From Alitta virens (taxonomy: Eukaryota > Annelida > Polychaeta > Phyllodocida > Nereididae): a stretch of DNA of 64,000 bases. Positions 1 to 12,046 of this stretch are shown here, piece after piece. Position numbers and translations under genes: made by a program. Each line of letters begins with the position of its first letter. The first letter of the stretch is position 1. The notes beneath the pieces are model-generated. The model had not been told where the DNA came from. It made no database searches and saw only the letters and a program-made list of their open reading frames with translations. The stretch lies in NCBI GenBank assembly GCA_932294295.1, contig OW028586.1:8399701-8463700 (forward strand), read 5' to 3'.

Positions 1-650
1 GGTAAGATCTGTATATTGTTGCCACAACTGGTCTAAATTATAACCACAATTGTTTAATACGGAAACCTCACTATTTTGGCCACTTTAGCCTACACCTATT
101 TAAAGAGATCACCCTTTCTTCAGTAAATCATATTTTAAATGCACAACGGATCTATGGTGTTATAAAAATAAAACCACTGGTACTTATAGAACTTTACAAT
201 AATAATATATATCTTTCTGTCAGAAATATCAGTAAAATGTGCACTGATGTGAAACCATTCAGCTAGCTTTAAAATTTTCTAGAGGCAGACATAATGATGG
301 GATGACAGGTTGACTCCATATCATTCAAGTCCTCTTTTTGCATTTTTCTCCTCTATAAGTAAAATTTAGGAAATACAGCACTAATTGCCCCCAATAAGCA
401 ATGATAAGTGCAATTTTTAATAACCAGTTTACAATATATTAAGTCAAACATGTTCAATAATTTGCCAATATGCTCAAAACTTCACAGATGACCACTGGCA
501 ACTGACATATTTCACTAAAATGCCCTAAGGAGCAGCGTGTAAGTCACAAAGATTGGAAATTGCCCCCAGGGGAAGTCTTTCTTTGGATCTCAACCAGAGA
601 AAAAATTTTGACATTCGCTAAACACCGACTATTATTGTGGTTAACTAGTT
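1..650. other. AT-rich non-coding sequence
   Basis: I see no gene, RNA or repeat here. It may belong to an intron or the 3' side of the minus-strand phostensin/taperin-like gene to the right, but no exon with acceptable splice borders could be recognised. Confidence 0.4.
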
Positions 651-1000
651 TATAGAATAGAATAGAATAGAATATAATTGAATAGAATAGAATAGTATAG
701 AATAGCATCAGCCATGTGAAGACCAGAAGAATAGAACAGAATAGGATAGAAATAAAAGTGGAATTACATTTTCCATAGAATAGAGTCAGCCATGTAACAA
801 AGAACAGAATACAACAGACAAGGATTGAAAAGAATGTGGGATATTATTTTGAATATGTACAATAGACAATTAACAACAAAATTAATAGAATAAGACAGAA
901 AACTGATTCACTGAATAGAATAAAAAATAGCTCACGAAAGGATGGTTAATCTTTTACACTAACCATGATAGCAGAGTAAAATGGGGTATGATAGGATAGA
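651..1000. repeat. AGAAT pentanucleotide microsatellite, degenerate to the right
   Basis: Runs of AGAAT occur almost perfectly at about 653-705 and then decay into AGAAC/AGGAT variants to about 1000. The phrase CATCAGCCATGTGAAGACC near 705 has a partial echo near 785 (GTCAGCCATGTAACAAAG), so a longer unit may be superimposed on the 5-mer. Confidence 0.7.
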
Positions 1001-1601
1001 ACTGGAAAGCAAACATTTAACCCTTGAAATGTTCACTTAGAAAGAACACTGGAGCATGCTTGTTATGGGCATGTTATGGCGTGCAGAGACAAACTCTGCT
1101 CAGCCCCAAATCATGACTTATTAATTGTGTTGTGTCTGAACAGGGCAGACCTCCAATTTTTGTGCCCTTCTCTAGTTTTCTGCGGTTGCTTTTGGTCCTG
1201 CGGGATGTCTATTCTGTTTACACAATATCAAGAAAAAAATTACTAAAAAGTTTCTATGAAAGAACTGGATGGAGTTCAGGGGCTCTATACGATGAAAAAT
1301 ATGTTGACAATAAAGAACTTGAAGACAAAAATTTGGTGTTTTGGAAGGTTTTTCAGTTCAATGTGTATGTTGAGTACATTTTTCATCGATATCAAACATC
1401 TTTTTGAGCAATAAGGAACTGAACACATCAGGTCCATCCAGTTCAGGCCAAGTTTTTGAGAAATTGAGAAATGTTTACTTTATTCACACATATATTAATT
1501 CTACAAAGTCTTTCATAGTCTATCTCATAGTCTAGATATATCAGAATTAACAGCATCCAGTAGCTACTACTTTCTATATACTATGATCAGGCCATACTTA
1601 A

Positions 1602-1858
1602 AAATATTCCTGTTGCGGGTTACGCGACCGTATAGAACTTATCAGAGCTTACACAACATATTTTTCCCCCTTGGTTTTATTTTATTTAAAAAAAATTTTT
1701 TACTGCTCAAATTGTTTCCATGTTTATTCTTGGTCTAGCGTGGGGCCCTGCCGGTTAGTTAAATATTGGTAACATATTCTTCTGAGGCAAAATAAAAATA
1801 AAAATTCCAACCTACCTGATGGTTTTTCAAGTGTCATGTAACCCGCAACAGAAATATT
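1602..1858. mobile_element. Small MITE with ~15-bp terminal inverted repeats
   Basis: CTGTTGCGGGTTAC at about 1610-1623 is matched in reverse complement by GTAACCCGCAACAG at about 1838-1851. Both ends are bordered by AAATATT, which could be the target-site duplication. The interior is about 215 bp, AT-rich and non-coding. The superfamily is not identified. It lies where an intron or the 3' region of the minus-strand gene is expected. Confidence 0.6.
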
Positions 1859-2842
1859 AATAAGACTGGCTTATACTGGCTTCATATGATGATTAATTAC
1901 ATTAAAATGATATTAAAGGTATGATAAATTTTCAATTTCTTTATTTACTTTATTGACTTACTTTTATACTTATATCTTCTAATATTTTATACAATTTAAG
2001 TAATTTTATATTTCCTCGTATTTATGCATACCTTTTATCTAACTTTAAAATTTACATTTATGTCGCAACAAATATTTCTACTTCTTATTTAATCAAACAA
2101 TCTCAGTGATCATGTATCAGCTGTATTATAATCCTGTATACATATGTAGAGTGTGGCAGCAATAATTGCTAGGTCCACACCTTTACCAAATGGCTCACCA
2201 TATATACAGTAATCAGGTCTATGTGTTTACTAACATCTGTGCTTAATAGATTGATAATTATTGTCATTATTCAATCAGTGCTAAGTGATTATTATTGGTA
2301 ACTCAAATTAACCATTTACATTCAGTATGAATGCATGTATTTGTATATACAGTTACAGTGACAATGTATATATACACACTATACAGCAAGAATATACCTG
2401 GAGCTGCACAGATCTATATTATCTTCATTCTTCAATGCAATCAAGTTAATTGCACATGATAGCAAATGCAATAAATTTTAATAGCCCATCATAAAAGTAA
2501 TTTCCAATCTTCTATTAACATGATTTGAAGAGTTTTAACCACCTTTTTGGACACATTGTACATGTTAGCATGTTATATAGTTATTATCATTGATAAACAA
2601 CTTGGGATGATCAAATAGGGATGAACTTTCATCTCAATCTACTTGAAAGTTTGTCACATAAGATGTATTCCTGGTGTCCTTTTGGAAATCATACAAACAA
2701 CAATTTCTGATGATATTATATAACCACCACCTCCAAAGACCATCAAAATAGTGACCCCTCCTTGCTGACCAAATAACATGCAACACTTTAAAAGAACATC
2801 GTAATCTTTCTGCTTGACATTGCTTGATATTTCAGCACTTAC
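1859..2842 (-). other. Presumed intron of the phostensin/taperin-like gene
   Basis: On the minus strand a strong donor GTAAGT starts at 2842, directly after the coding exon. The reading frame stays open to 2654, but that stretch does not look like the family and is probably intronic read-through. I found no convincing acceptor or coding exon further left, so the next exon is probably outside the window. Confidence 0.45.
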
Positions 2843-5752
2843 CTTTCCCGCCTTAGACTTCTCAAGTAACGACCTTCCCAGCGAAACTCCACCTCCGACG
2901 AATTCATACTTCTTTCCCGTTTTCCGCAAGGTATCAGCATCCAGCTCTCTGCGATTCGATGATATGATAGGAACATCATCAATGTTAGTCACTGGAATGT
3001 CATCATTTAGGACGTCATCAATGTTTGTGACAGGTACGTCATCATCTGAATATTCATCATCACTGTTTCGCTTAGGAGGCTCGGCAAAGACACCAGTCTT
3101 GATGTCTTTGTACTGGTTGAGGTTCAGATATGGCACGCTGTTTTGTGACCCGGCTGGGAGTAAGTTAGAAGCAGGGCGAATGAGCAGGGAACCAGGACCA
3201 GTCTGGCGTTTTATCTTCTTGTCCACCTTGCGGACATCATCTTTCTTGGTTTGTTTAGTGATGTCAGCTAAAGACATTCCAGAATTGCTAATGATGGAAT
3301 TCGGACGTTCCACCTTGTTGGAGGAGGATTCTTTAGTTGTGGATTGGGGGAAGGTATAACGTTTTGTGACATCGTGAGACGGAGGCGAATGTCTCAAAGT
3401 CACTTGCGGTTTGTTGGAGTCTAAAGATGCTTGTCGATGAGTGACAGAGGGTTTGTCTTGTTGCTGTTGTGTCTGCCGAATAGTGGAAGAAGTTTGAGAC
3501 ACTTTAGATGACTCATTAGATTTAACTTCTTGCGAATGTCTATGGTCAGTTAGCGACCCAGTTTTGGACTCCTCGTGGTATGAATGTCTCTGAGTGGTGG
3601 TCGTTCTGATAGGTTCTCGTTTTGGTGAATCAACACTCGTAACACTAGTCACACTTGAACTGCTCCATCCGTTGGAGAGATTGGTGTCGTGAGAAGCCGA
3701 ACTTACTGATGACGTTTCTGATACAGCATCCGTGATGTCATGCATGCCCTGAATGTGACGTATTGCATCATATTTGACCCCTGGAGAGCGGGCGCTGAAA
3801 CCGTGAGGAGTATCATCAGCAGGACTCAGTTTCCGACTCGGCTCACCGGTAAAGGCAGTCCTGTTCTTGGTCTGGACTGTGGGTTGGAAGCCTGTATTGC
3901 TATAGGACGATATGGAATAATTGGGCCGAGCAGCTTCAGCAGGGGAGGTGGTTTGAGCAGAATCCCTGGGCGATGACGGTGATGTCTCCTTACGGGGTGA
4001 CAGCGCATCCTTTCTCCTCCCTGCGAAATACAAGTCTCTGTAGCTTGGAGAATCATCTAAGACCTGAGGAGCCTCTTTGGCGTTTTTCAAATCTAGAGTC
4101 AACTTATTTTTGCTACTTTCATCAGACCCTGCATGTTTTTTGCTATCCTCGGGCGAGGTGTACTGGGGAGGCATGGGGGCTGGGCGTTTTTTGGAGTGGT
4201 ACGACCCCAAAGGTGACACAGGGGAAGTGCTGTCAGGGTCGGTGCTGATGACCTCAGGAGCTGCCCCATTGACATGTCGCTGCTGTGAACTCAGCAGATT
4301 GTTATTCTGGTTGCGCTGAGCCACATCGTTGTTGAACACAGACCTCCCTACCATACTACTTGAACTTATGCTGGAGCCAGATGTCATTCGGTTGTTATAG
4401 CCAGGCGAGTGTCGTTGGCTGGTCACAGCTGCCGCTGCCTCACCTACCTCGGTATGAGAAGTATAGTTTGCATTCCTATCATTAACATGGTCTCCCTGAG
4501 ATGGCGATCGAGGACTCAAGCTCTCCAAAACTTCCCCATCAGTCGAATAAACCACTTTTCCCACATCTCTGATACTCCTCAAGGTGTCCTCGCTTGCAGT
4601 ATTATTTCCTTTGACAGTGCTGGAGTGGTACGGAGACCCTGAGCCATTTTGCATTGAATGTCTGGTATAATTATCAGCCGTTTCACTTTGAAAATCATTA
4701 AAATCAGCCCGAGGCGACTCAAGTGATTTGTCCCTTTTCAGAGGACTTGGGGTTTCAAATATTGACCGAGCAGCTGAGACTGTATTCGGCCGGGGTAGGT
4801 CATCTGGGTCAACTGGCTGGCTGTTTTCGAGGGGTGGCATCTCTAGACTGTTGCGTCTCTCGCCACCGTACTGGACTTCATCGTGGGCGGCCCTGTCCTG
4901 TACCCTGCGTCGTGGGGACCCTATAGGGGCAGGGGGGTCTCCCAGCAAAGACTCCATACTATGAGCCTTTTGGCTACCATACAGAGAAGACTGAAACACA
5001 TATCCATCATTAAGTTGAGAACCACCTCTAGGAGACGCCTTTAGACTGTCGTCCAATAAACTGTCCGAACTTTGTGACCTCTGCCGGTCTCCTGTAGAAT
5101 TAACACGCTTTTCTCCGTTGGATAATGTAGCAAACCTAGAGCGTAACTTGTGAACAAATCCTCTGCCATACTCTGGTAGGTCCTCTCCAAAGACTGAATC
5201 ATTAGTGTTAATGTCTTCCCCAGACTGCTGTTCATATCTGCCATCTGTGTCTCGATCACAGATGACATGATTAGTCCCACCTCCTCCTCCTTTATAATTA
5301 CCAACACTTCCCCCACTGGAGGTCCTTGGCTTTTGTTTTTTCTTACGTAATGTATCGGTCACTAGCCAAGGATTTTCTTGGACAGGCTTCACATGTTCCT
5401 CAATAGGCCCCTGTAGGCTGACTTGGTCCTCATCAGGCCTTTTATGATTCAACACAACTTTAGTCAGCAAATCCTCGGGATTTTCTAAGTCCTCATCAGT
5501 CACAGGGAATGTCTCTACAGCTACAACCCCTTCAGATAACTCCTGTCTTCTACTGACACCATTGACATCATTTCCCGGGCTCCTTTTTGCCAAGAAAACC
5601 AAAGTGTTTTTCTGTTGACGTTTCTTGAGTATTTCCCTTTTCCACACGGGCATGACTGACAGCTTGGTTTGCTCGTCTTCGAAACGTTTTTTATCCTCCT
5701 CCTCTTGCCTTCGCTTCTTCTCGAGAAGTGCCTGCTTCCAGGGCGGTAGCAT
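2843..5752 (-). CDS. Phostensin/taperin-like protein, large 5' coding exon (970 codons, 3' end not in window)
   Basis: A 970-codon open exon. I chose the start at 5752 (context AAAATGC). The frame is open upstream to 5849-5851, but only a GTG occurs there, and the family-like sequence begins right at this Met. Residues 1-60 carry two basic Trp-Lys motifs (PPWKQALLEKKR and MPVWKREILKKR), the pattern of the phostensin/taperin N-terminal domain. Residues ~100-880 are low-complexity, Ser/Thr/Asn-rich and presumably disordered. Near the end are GPGSLLIRPASNL, YLNLNQYKDIKTGVF, an acidic duplicated motif (VPVTNIDDV) and GGGVSLGRSLLEKSKAGK, resembling the segment before the PP1-binding motif in vertebrate phostensin/taperin. 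The exon ends at a perfect GTAAGT donor (2842-2837), so the PP1-docking motif should be in the next exon. In vertebrates these proteins bind protein phosphatase 1 and actin. That role here is inferred from family only. Confidence 0.7.
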
Positions 5753-6513
5753 TTTGCTCTTTTTCGCCCTCAATTCTTCATAAATCCGGTAAAATTTACA
5801 TAAGAAAGGAAAATTCACACGTCCTCCACCACAGCACTTCCCAACTGCTCAGTGACGTCACTCCGTGTGCGCGCTGCACTGTGGGATAGCAGAATGTAGG
5901 TCAACTATCTAGGTCACACATGTCAACTGTTTTGACAGAAGCGTCGCCAAAAAACCAATGTAACAGGTGATATAATGGGTTGAATACACACTGTAGCGGC
6001 TCCTTTAGCCATAGAATAATAGATGACGATCTAAGTAGCTTAGATTCTTCGTAAAGTAAGGTTGCCAATACGTTTGGGGCTTGAGAAGGATCAATACTTT
6101 CAGCAGCTGCGTTGAGCACCAGTGTTCATGATTGGCTGCTGGCAAAAAGCATAACACTCTTTCCATTCGGTTTATGAAGGAAGTTATCCATTGTACTCTA
6201 AAATATGTACATATATTGTTCTGGTTATGTCATAAGTAATCTGAAATAATCTGATAAGCCAACAATCCATTGATTTCATATATTGCAATTGAATGAGAAT
6301 TCTTGAAGCATAGCAGCCAATCAGAGCTGAGTTAACACTGCTTTAATGGGGGTGCACTGGATGTAGGCCTGTCAATCATGTTTCCCTTGACAACCAGCCT
6401 AGCACACTACTCCGTGACAACAGTGCTAAGTAGCTCTCTTCAAGCTTACTGGATTTTGCTGAATGCAAGCAACAGGTTATTTTTGCAGTAAATCGTTGTA
6501 AATTGCTTCAAAA
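5753..6513. promoter_or_regulatory. Shared head-to-head promoter region
   Basis: These 761 bp separate the start codons of the minus-strand phostensin/taperin-like gene and the plus-strand tektin-like gene. No TATA box is evident at either end. The part nearest the minus-strand gene is the more GC-rich (GTGTGCGCGCTGCACTG near 5864-5880). The short open frames here are not coding by any criterion I can see. A bidirectional promoter is an inference from spacing. Confidence 0.4.
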
Positions 6514-9500
6514 ATGGCTACAAAGACGATGACAATGCCTACTGCCACTATAGGGCCTGCTTCTTGGAGGCAGAACACTTTGAATGAGATTAAAATGAGC
6601 AAAAATATCATGAGGCAAAGTAAAAGAGCTATAGAAGCAGGAAAAGCATTGGATCCGTTACCTAATTTACGAGATACAGTTGCAGATCTTAGCAATGAAG
6701 AAGCTCACAGATATTTTCGACAGACCAGGCAAGTTGTTTGCTTGCTCCGAGAGAGTTTATTGGACACTAATGAAGAAATCAAGTCACTCACCAGAGGAAA
6801 AGAAGCACTCGAAAGGGCATTGGATCACACAAGAAAGGACATTGCGCTGAATTCTCAGAGTCAGAATATAAGGACAACTCGTCCAGTTCGGGAAAAAGTA
6901 TGTTAAACCTTGAGTTGATAAGTATTAATAATTCTTTTTTATTAAATTTTTTTTATTGCTTTCCAATAAAAAAAACTGATTACATGGGTGATGATATGTG
7001 TAATTGAATAATTAAATGCATGAATAGCTCCAGTATATAATTGACAATGAGTGCAATGATGTAAAAGTAATATTCAAGGCTATGTGATCATTATTTCATT
7101 CGCACAAAATGACATATTGAATATTTACAGTAGAAATGAAAAGACAAATGATCATAACTTTATTAGGTATAATAAACTTGATAAAGTAAAGGAAATATAA
7201 TATATATTTCTATAAAAAAAATTAATAGAAATGTGATGCAAACAATATGTGTAACATCATTCCAGAGTTTTGTAACTTTTTTTTAACTCAATAAACATGT
7301 GGGCCGAGATATCCAGTTTTCAAGAATTTTAAATATAAAAAAAAACTTGAGCAATTTCACTGCCTATTACTTTTTTTTTTACTCATGGGAATATTTGACC
7401 TCTAAGTGGATTAAATTAAAAACTTAGGGCACAGAGCGTAACCTTGTGGCAATGCCGGCAGAGCAGTTAATTGGGATCCAATAGCATCAGATGTAGTCAT
7501 GACGACATGCATATTTTATGCCCTGACTACACTCTCTGATCAATGAGGGTGTTTATTAACTTCTCGAAGCTTTCTTGAGGCAATGTTTAGCCGATGAATC
7601 ATCAATATAGAGAAAAGACAAACAGAAAAGTGTGTTCATTTCCAAAGTAATTTGTTTTCCTTTAATATAAGCTAATTCCAGGCGAAAAATATATAAAACA
7701 AGAATGATCAGAAAATTGGCTAACATGGCTAAGAATTAAATCACACCATGATTCATACACAGCTTCACAATTTTGTCTTATTTTTCTTTAAAGTACAGTA
7801 ATCTATATATATATATATATATATATAGATGTACTGTATTGAATACTATTAATAATGATGAAAAATACATATGTTGACAGCGTAAAATGTGTAACTGGTT
7901 TTTCATAATTTTTCTACTTCCAAAATTAAGGTGAAACAAACTAAAATTAATTTTACTTGCTCCATCATTTTAATTTTATAATTTACATGTTCACAATACA
8001 TGTACTTTTAGTTGCATCCGAGGGTTGGGAAAGTCAATACCAAAGGCAATAAAAATTTCACCAAGTCGCCAATGAGAGAGCAATACTGATCAATTCATTC
8101 GAACTGGATTACATTCCATTGGAACCATGAAAAAAAAAAGATAATTTGTTGTCAGCACAAACAAGATGTTGAAAATACTTGAAATAAAAGTGGCTGAGAT
8201 CAATAAGTTAATCCTAGGAAAATCGACCGATACAGGAAGATATTAAATTGTGCAGTGCTACTTGGATCAATCGATCAAGCATGGATAAACATGTGACGAT
8301 CAGTTGTGTCAATGTCGATTCAAGTAGGACATCTGGGCTGTTAAAATGATTAGCCCATTAATCCGAAGTACTTAGTATGTTATGCTAGCAAACACTGCTG
8401 AACTAAACTGAACAAAGGCTAATTGCTGGAACACATACACAGCTGTTTAATTTTCTTTATTTGGAATATTTACAAGTTGATGGATTTCATGTATGTAGGA
8501 TCATTAAAGAAATACCTTTTAAATCCCTCAAACCATAGTAAGAGAATATTCGTATAATTGAACAACATTAATCAGCTGCAATATTTCCATGGTACTTTTG
8601 TAAATGTAGTGATGAGATGATTAAAGTGGGGGGCAAGATTCATGTTTTTCAGTCGAAAAAGGGTAAAATTTGTTAAGACTTACAAAAAATGTATAACATT
8701 GACCTAATGGAAATAACAAAAACATTTGTTTTTTGCTGTGCCAGCGTACGTGTTTCTATGCGAGAGGCAGAGGTCAGTATGAATTGGCTCTGTATTTTTC
8801 TCATTTGACTTTTTTATACACAGATTTATTGCAATTTCGTTATATTGTTTTCAGGAACAAGATGGGGCAGACTCCTTGTTACAAGCAGAAAAACAACATC
8901 TGCAAAATATGAAAAGGACACTCGAGTCCCAGCTACAATTGGTTCAGCAGCAACTACAGGTAAATCTGTGCATTGCCAGCTTATGTTTTTAAAGTGCAAA
9001 CAATTTTGATTTAATGGGTGCCTTATATACAAGCTCTCCAGTAGCCTCTGCTGACGCTAGTAAAATTTGAGACAATTAAGGGGTAGAGAAAGTGCTGAAA
9101 TGTGGGAATATTACTCCAAAGCACAAGACACTATCTTGGATTTATTTTATTATTATACGTGTGGGCCCATAGCCATATGGATAGAATTTGGAATCTATTA
9201 AACCAAACACCATACATAACCTACATTAAACTATAACTGAGGATTAAACTGATAAGCATTGATGAACTTATACAAATTACGAAATTGATGGTTAACGAGT
9301 TTTGGAAATTTATGTTTTATCAGAATTTTATTATTTACTTCCCTTTGTAGACTCTGGATGCAGCAAGAAAACGTCTCTCAAACGTCCTTCGTGAGAGGTC
9401 ACGCGTTCTAGATCTGATATGCGCAGCCGTTCCTTCAGGATCAGCCTCAGTAACTCGGTCCTCGGCTAAATTTTCTCAACACACTACTAGCGCCGACCCT

Positions 9501-12046
9501 GCCATGACTGGACGGGGGTCTGCTTCGCCCGGCATTGACCCTCTTGGACCTTTTACACCCGAAGTAGAAAATGCTCTTTTGGAGGCTAAAGAAGCTCGCT
9601 CTAGGTAACAGACAGCATTGAAATTTTTTTTATATATTAATAAAACAAAGTTTAGTATGATTTAGGCATTACATTTTTTTCCATGTTGACTGAATTTAAT
9701 TTGATTGAATTTACCTGTAAACGATAAAGCAAACTTTTTAGTGAAATATATTCTGTACAAATGTATGCGCAAAGATTTATCATTATGTTTTAAAATTAAA
9801 TAGAAGTAAAAATAATTGGTGCAGGTATTGCACCTCTTTTTTATATTTTTTAAAGTAATTAAAATTAGCTGTCAGTAAATTCTTGGCTTTATTGTTGATG
9901 TCGTTGCAGGTATACTTTATAAATACAGCAGGGTAGATCTAGTCATACGAACTACCCGAGAGTTACAAATTTAAAGATAACAGTAACATGTATAAATTAA
10001 GTAATAATCATGACCATCATGATAATGTGGAAAGTCGTACGTATTTACTGGTATTTATATTTATTCTAATTATTATCATGATTATGGTATCTGTTTCAGG
10101 TCAAGTATGTTGCGCAGAGAATTAGGAAAAATATTGGATAAAGTGGACAAAATCCAAAAGGCAACACATAAATCAGTTAATGATGGTCTCATTAACAAAG
10201 TTGCTGAAACGGTGTCACTGAAGGTGAGTTCCTACATTGGCCAAATATGAATTTTGTGGACTTAATGGTTAAGTTGACAAATACAGTTTTGCAGTTGTCA
10301 AATTTCAGTGGATCCATATCAATGAACTTTAACGACCTGTAGAGGTCACAGAAGACCTATATGTCATATTTCTAATTGTGAGGGATTAGGTTATATGAGA
10401 TTGTCTTGAATTGGATTTTACTACGGTGTTATGAATTTTGTTAAAAAAAATTCTCATAATTGTTAAAATAATTTCTGAACAATATTCACACAAATTATAT
10501 CACATGTTTATTAAAATTTATTATTTCTCATTTCCAAGTTTTGTTAATTTCTTTTCCAGCAACAATTGGAGCAAGCCAAAAGTGAGAATAAACACAGTTT
10601 GCAGAAGGCTCAGCGATGGTATGATACAACTGAAATGGCCTGGGCATATTCAAGGGTAAAATACTTGCATAATACATACTATAAATTTTTTTGTAGCACC
10701 TGTGCTACTCAAATTTGTAACTTTGAGAAACCTACAACATTTGTTAGGGGACGTCTTCATAATTTCACTACATTCCTGGTGACAATTTTTTATAAATTTT
10801 TTATTTATTTTAGGGTCCAGTTTCATACAGTGACCTGCAATCACGGGAGAAACTCAACAGACCGATCATCAGCGTTTTTCAACGACACCCAGGGACAAAC
10901 CTTCCGGAGGCCCAAGAGATTGTCAGAGTGAGTAAAGCATTGTTAAATTAAATGAAAATTACAAAATTTTTTATGATGACAGGTTTGTCTATTGTTAGGA
11001 ATAGGGAACTTTCCTAGCACAGAGCACTGCAACTGAAAGATATAAAGCGCAATGAGATGATGTCATCATCCTTTGTAACAAAAATTACAGCACTAAATAG
11101 ATGACGTGCTCAATTATCCACAATATTGTCAGCAGTTTATGATCTGTGACCTCTGGAGTTGCCCAAGCAATCTGCTGATTACTTAAGTGCCTTTTTTTAT
11201 TATTGGTTATTCATTTGTCAGAGGACAAACCGTATGTTGAGTTGGCTGACCTGAAATTCTGTGTCACATGGGTTTTGGAGAAATGTACAGCCTTGCTAAT
11301 ACCAAAATCTTTGTTGTGTGATGAAAATAATACTGTATACAAAATTTCATTGTCTAGCGATGAATATTAAGAAAGTTATGAGCAATTTTTTGCCCCCTGT
11401 TTATTGAAAGGATTCGCGCCAACTCGGCCAAGGCAGTGTCCTCTGACTGTGAAAATAAATAATGGCGCTAAACTGAACAGCTCAGTAGCTCGGGCAACCT
11501 CTGGAGCTGCGCTAGTTCCCCATAGGTATGCTAGATTGGTGCGATGTCAGACCAATGTCGGCCAATGCTGGGCTGACATGGCATGTTACCATGGTTCTTA
11601 TTTTCCATATACATTGTACATGTATTGGGATGGGTAGTCTCAATCCATAATTTCATAACTTTATTATTATTACACATGTATGTTCTCGTAAATTAGGACT
11701 GAAAATTTCCAATTCCTTCTCTTTGCACATTTATAAGTAACTCAAGTATTACCTTCGACATCTAGGTCAGTAAAAGTACTTTCTACCTGCACACTGAAAA
11801 TGGGTAGCAGAAACTATTTAACATTTTGCAAAACTATAAGATGAATTTCATATTTTTTAGGGTGGCGATGGCCTTCTACAGTCGCTCCATCAAACAGGAA
11901 AGAACATTGGAATGTTACGCTTGGCCGAACTCCGTCTTAAGGATGATATTCGAGATAAAGACGCTGCTCGTACTACCGACAGCAACGTCTTGCGGATGAG
12001 AAAAGCCCGAGGTGACCATCGATGGGTAATGGGATCGACCTATTAG
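6514..12046 (+). CDS. TEKTL1: Tektin-like protein (TEKTL1/CCDC105-like), seven exons, 420 residues
   Basis: Exons: 6514-6897, 8855-8959, 9351-9604, 10100-10223, 10560-10655, 10814-10927, 11861-12046. Every intron is GT..AG and all phases join without a break, giving 420 residues and TAG at 12044. The start ATG lies in AAAATGG. The protein is almost entirely alpha-helical coiled coil with a Ser/Thr/Gly-rich insert around residues 190-225. Tektin-like features are an N-terminal WRQNTLNEI segment, heptads around ERSRVLDLICAAVP, and a C-terminal NRPIISVFQRHPGTNLPEA segment where classic tektins carry their RPNVELCRD loop. The canonical loop is absent, which points to the divergent tektin-like 1 (CCDC105) branch rather than tektins 1-5. 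Tektins are microtubule inner proteins of cilia and sperm flagella, so an axonemal role is expected. Family placement is from memory of the pattern. The gene structure is read directly. Confidence 0.72.
6898..8854 (+). other. Intron 1 of the tektin-like gene
   Basis: A 1,957-bp intron bounded by GTATGT and TTTTCAG. It contains a (TA)n run at 7804-7828 and AT-rich sequence. No other feature is evident. Confidence 0.75.

Noticed and set aside
1132..1407. 91-codon frame with a plausible-looking C-terminus
   Set aside because: It begins at GTG, lies in AT-rich sequence and has no recognised domain or splice context.
2654..2842. Extension of the phostensin-like frame to a stop at 2654
   Set aside because: A perfect GTAAGT donor ends the family-like sequence at 2843. 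The extension is hydrophobic and Cys-rich, unlike the rest of the protein, and fits intron read-through.
5753..5818. Upstream start at 5818 for the phostensin-like protein
   Set aside because: The codon is GTG. The first ATG is at 5752, immediately before the conserved PPWK motif.
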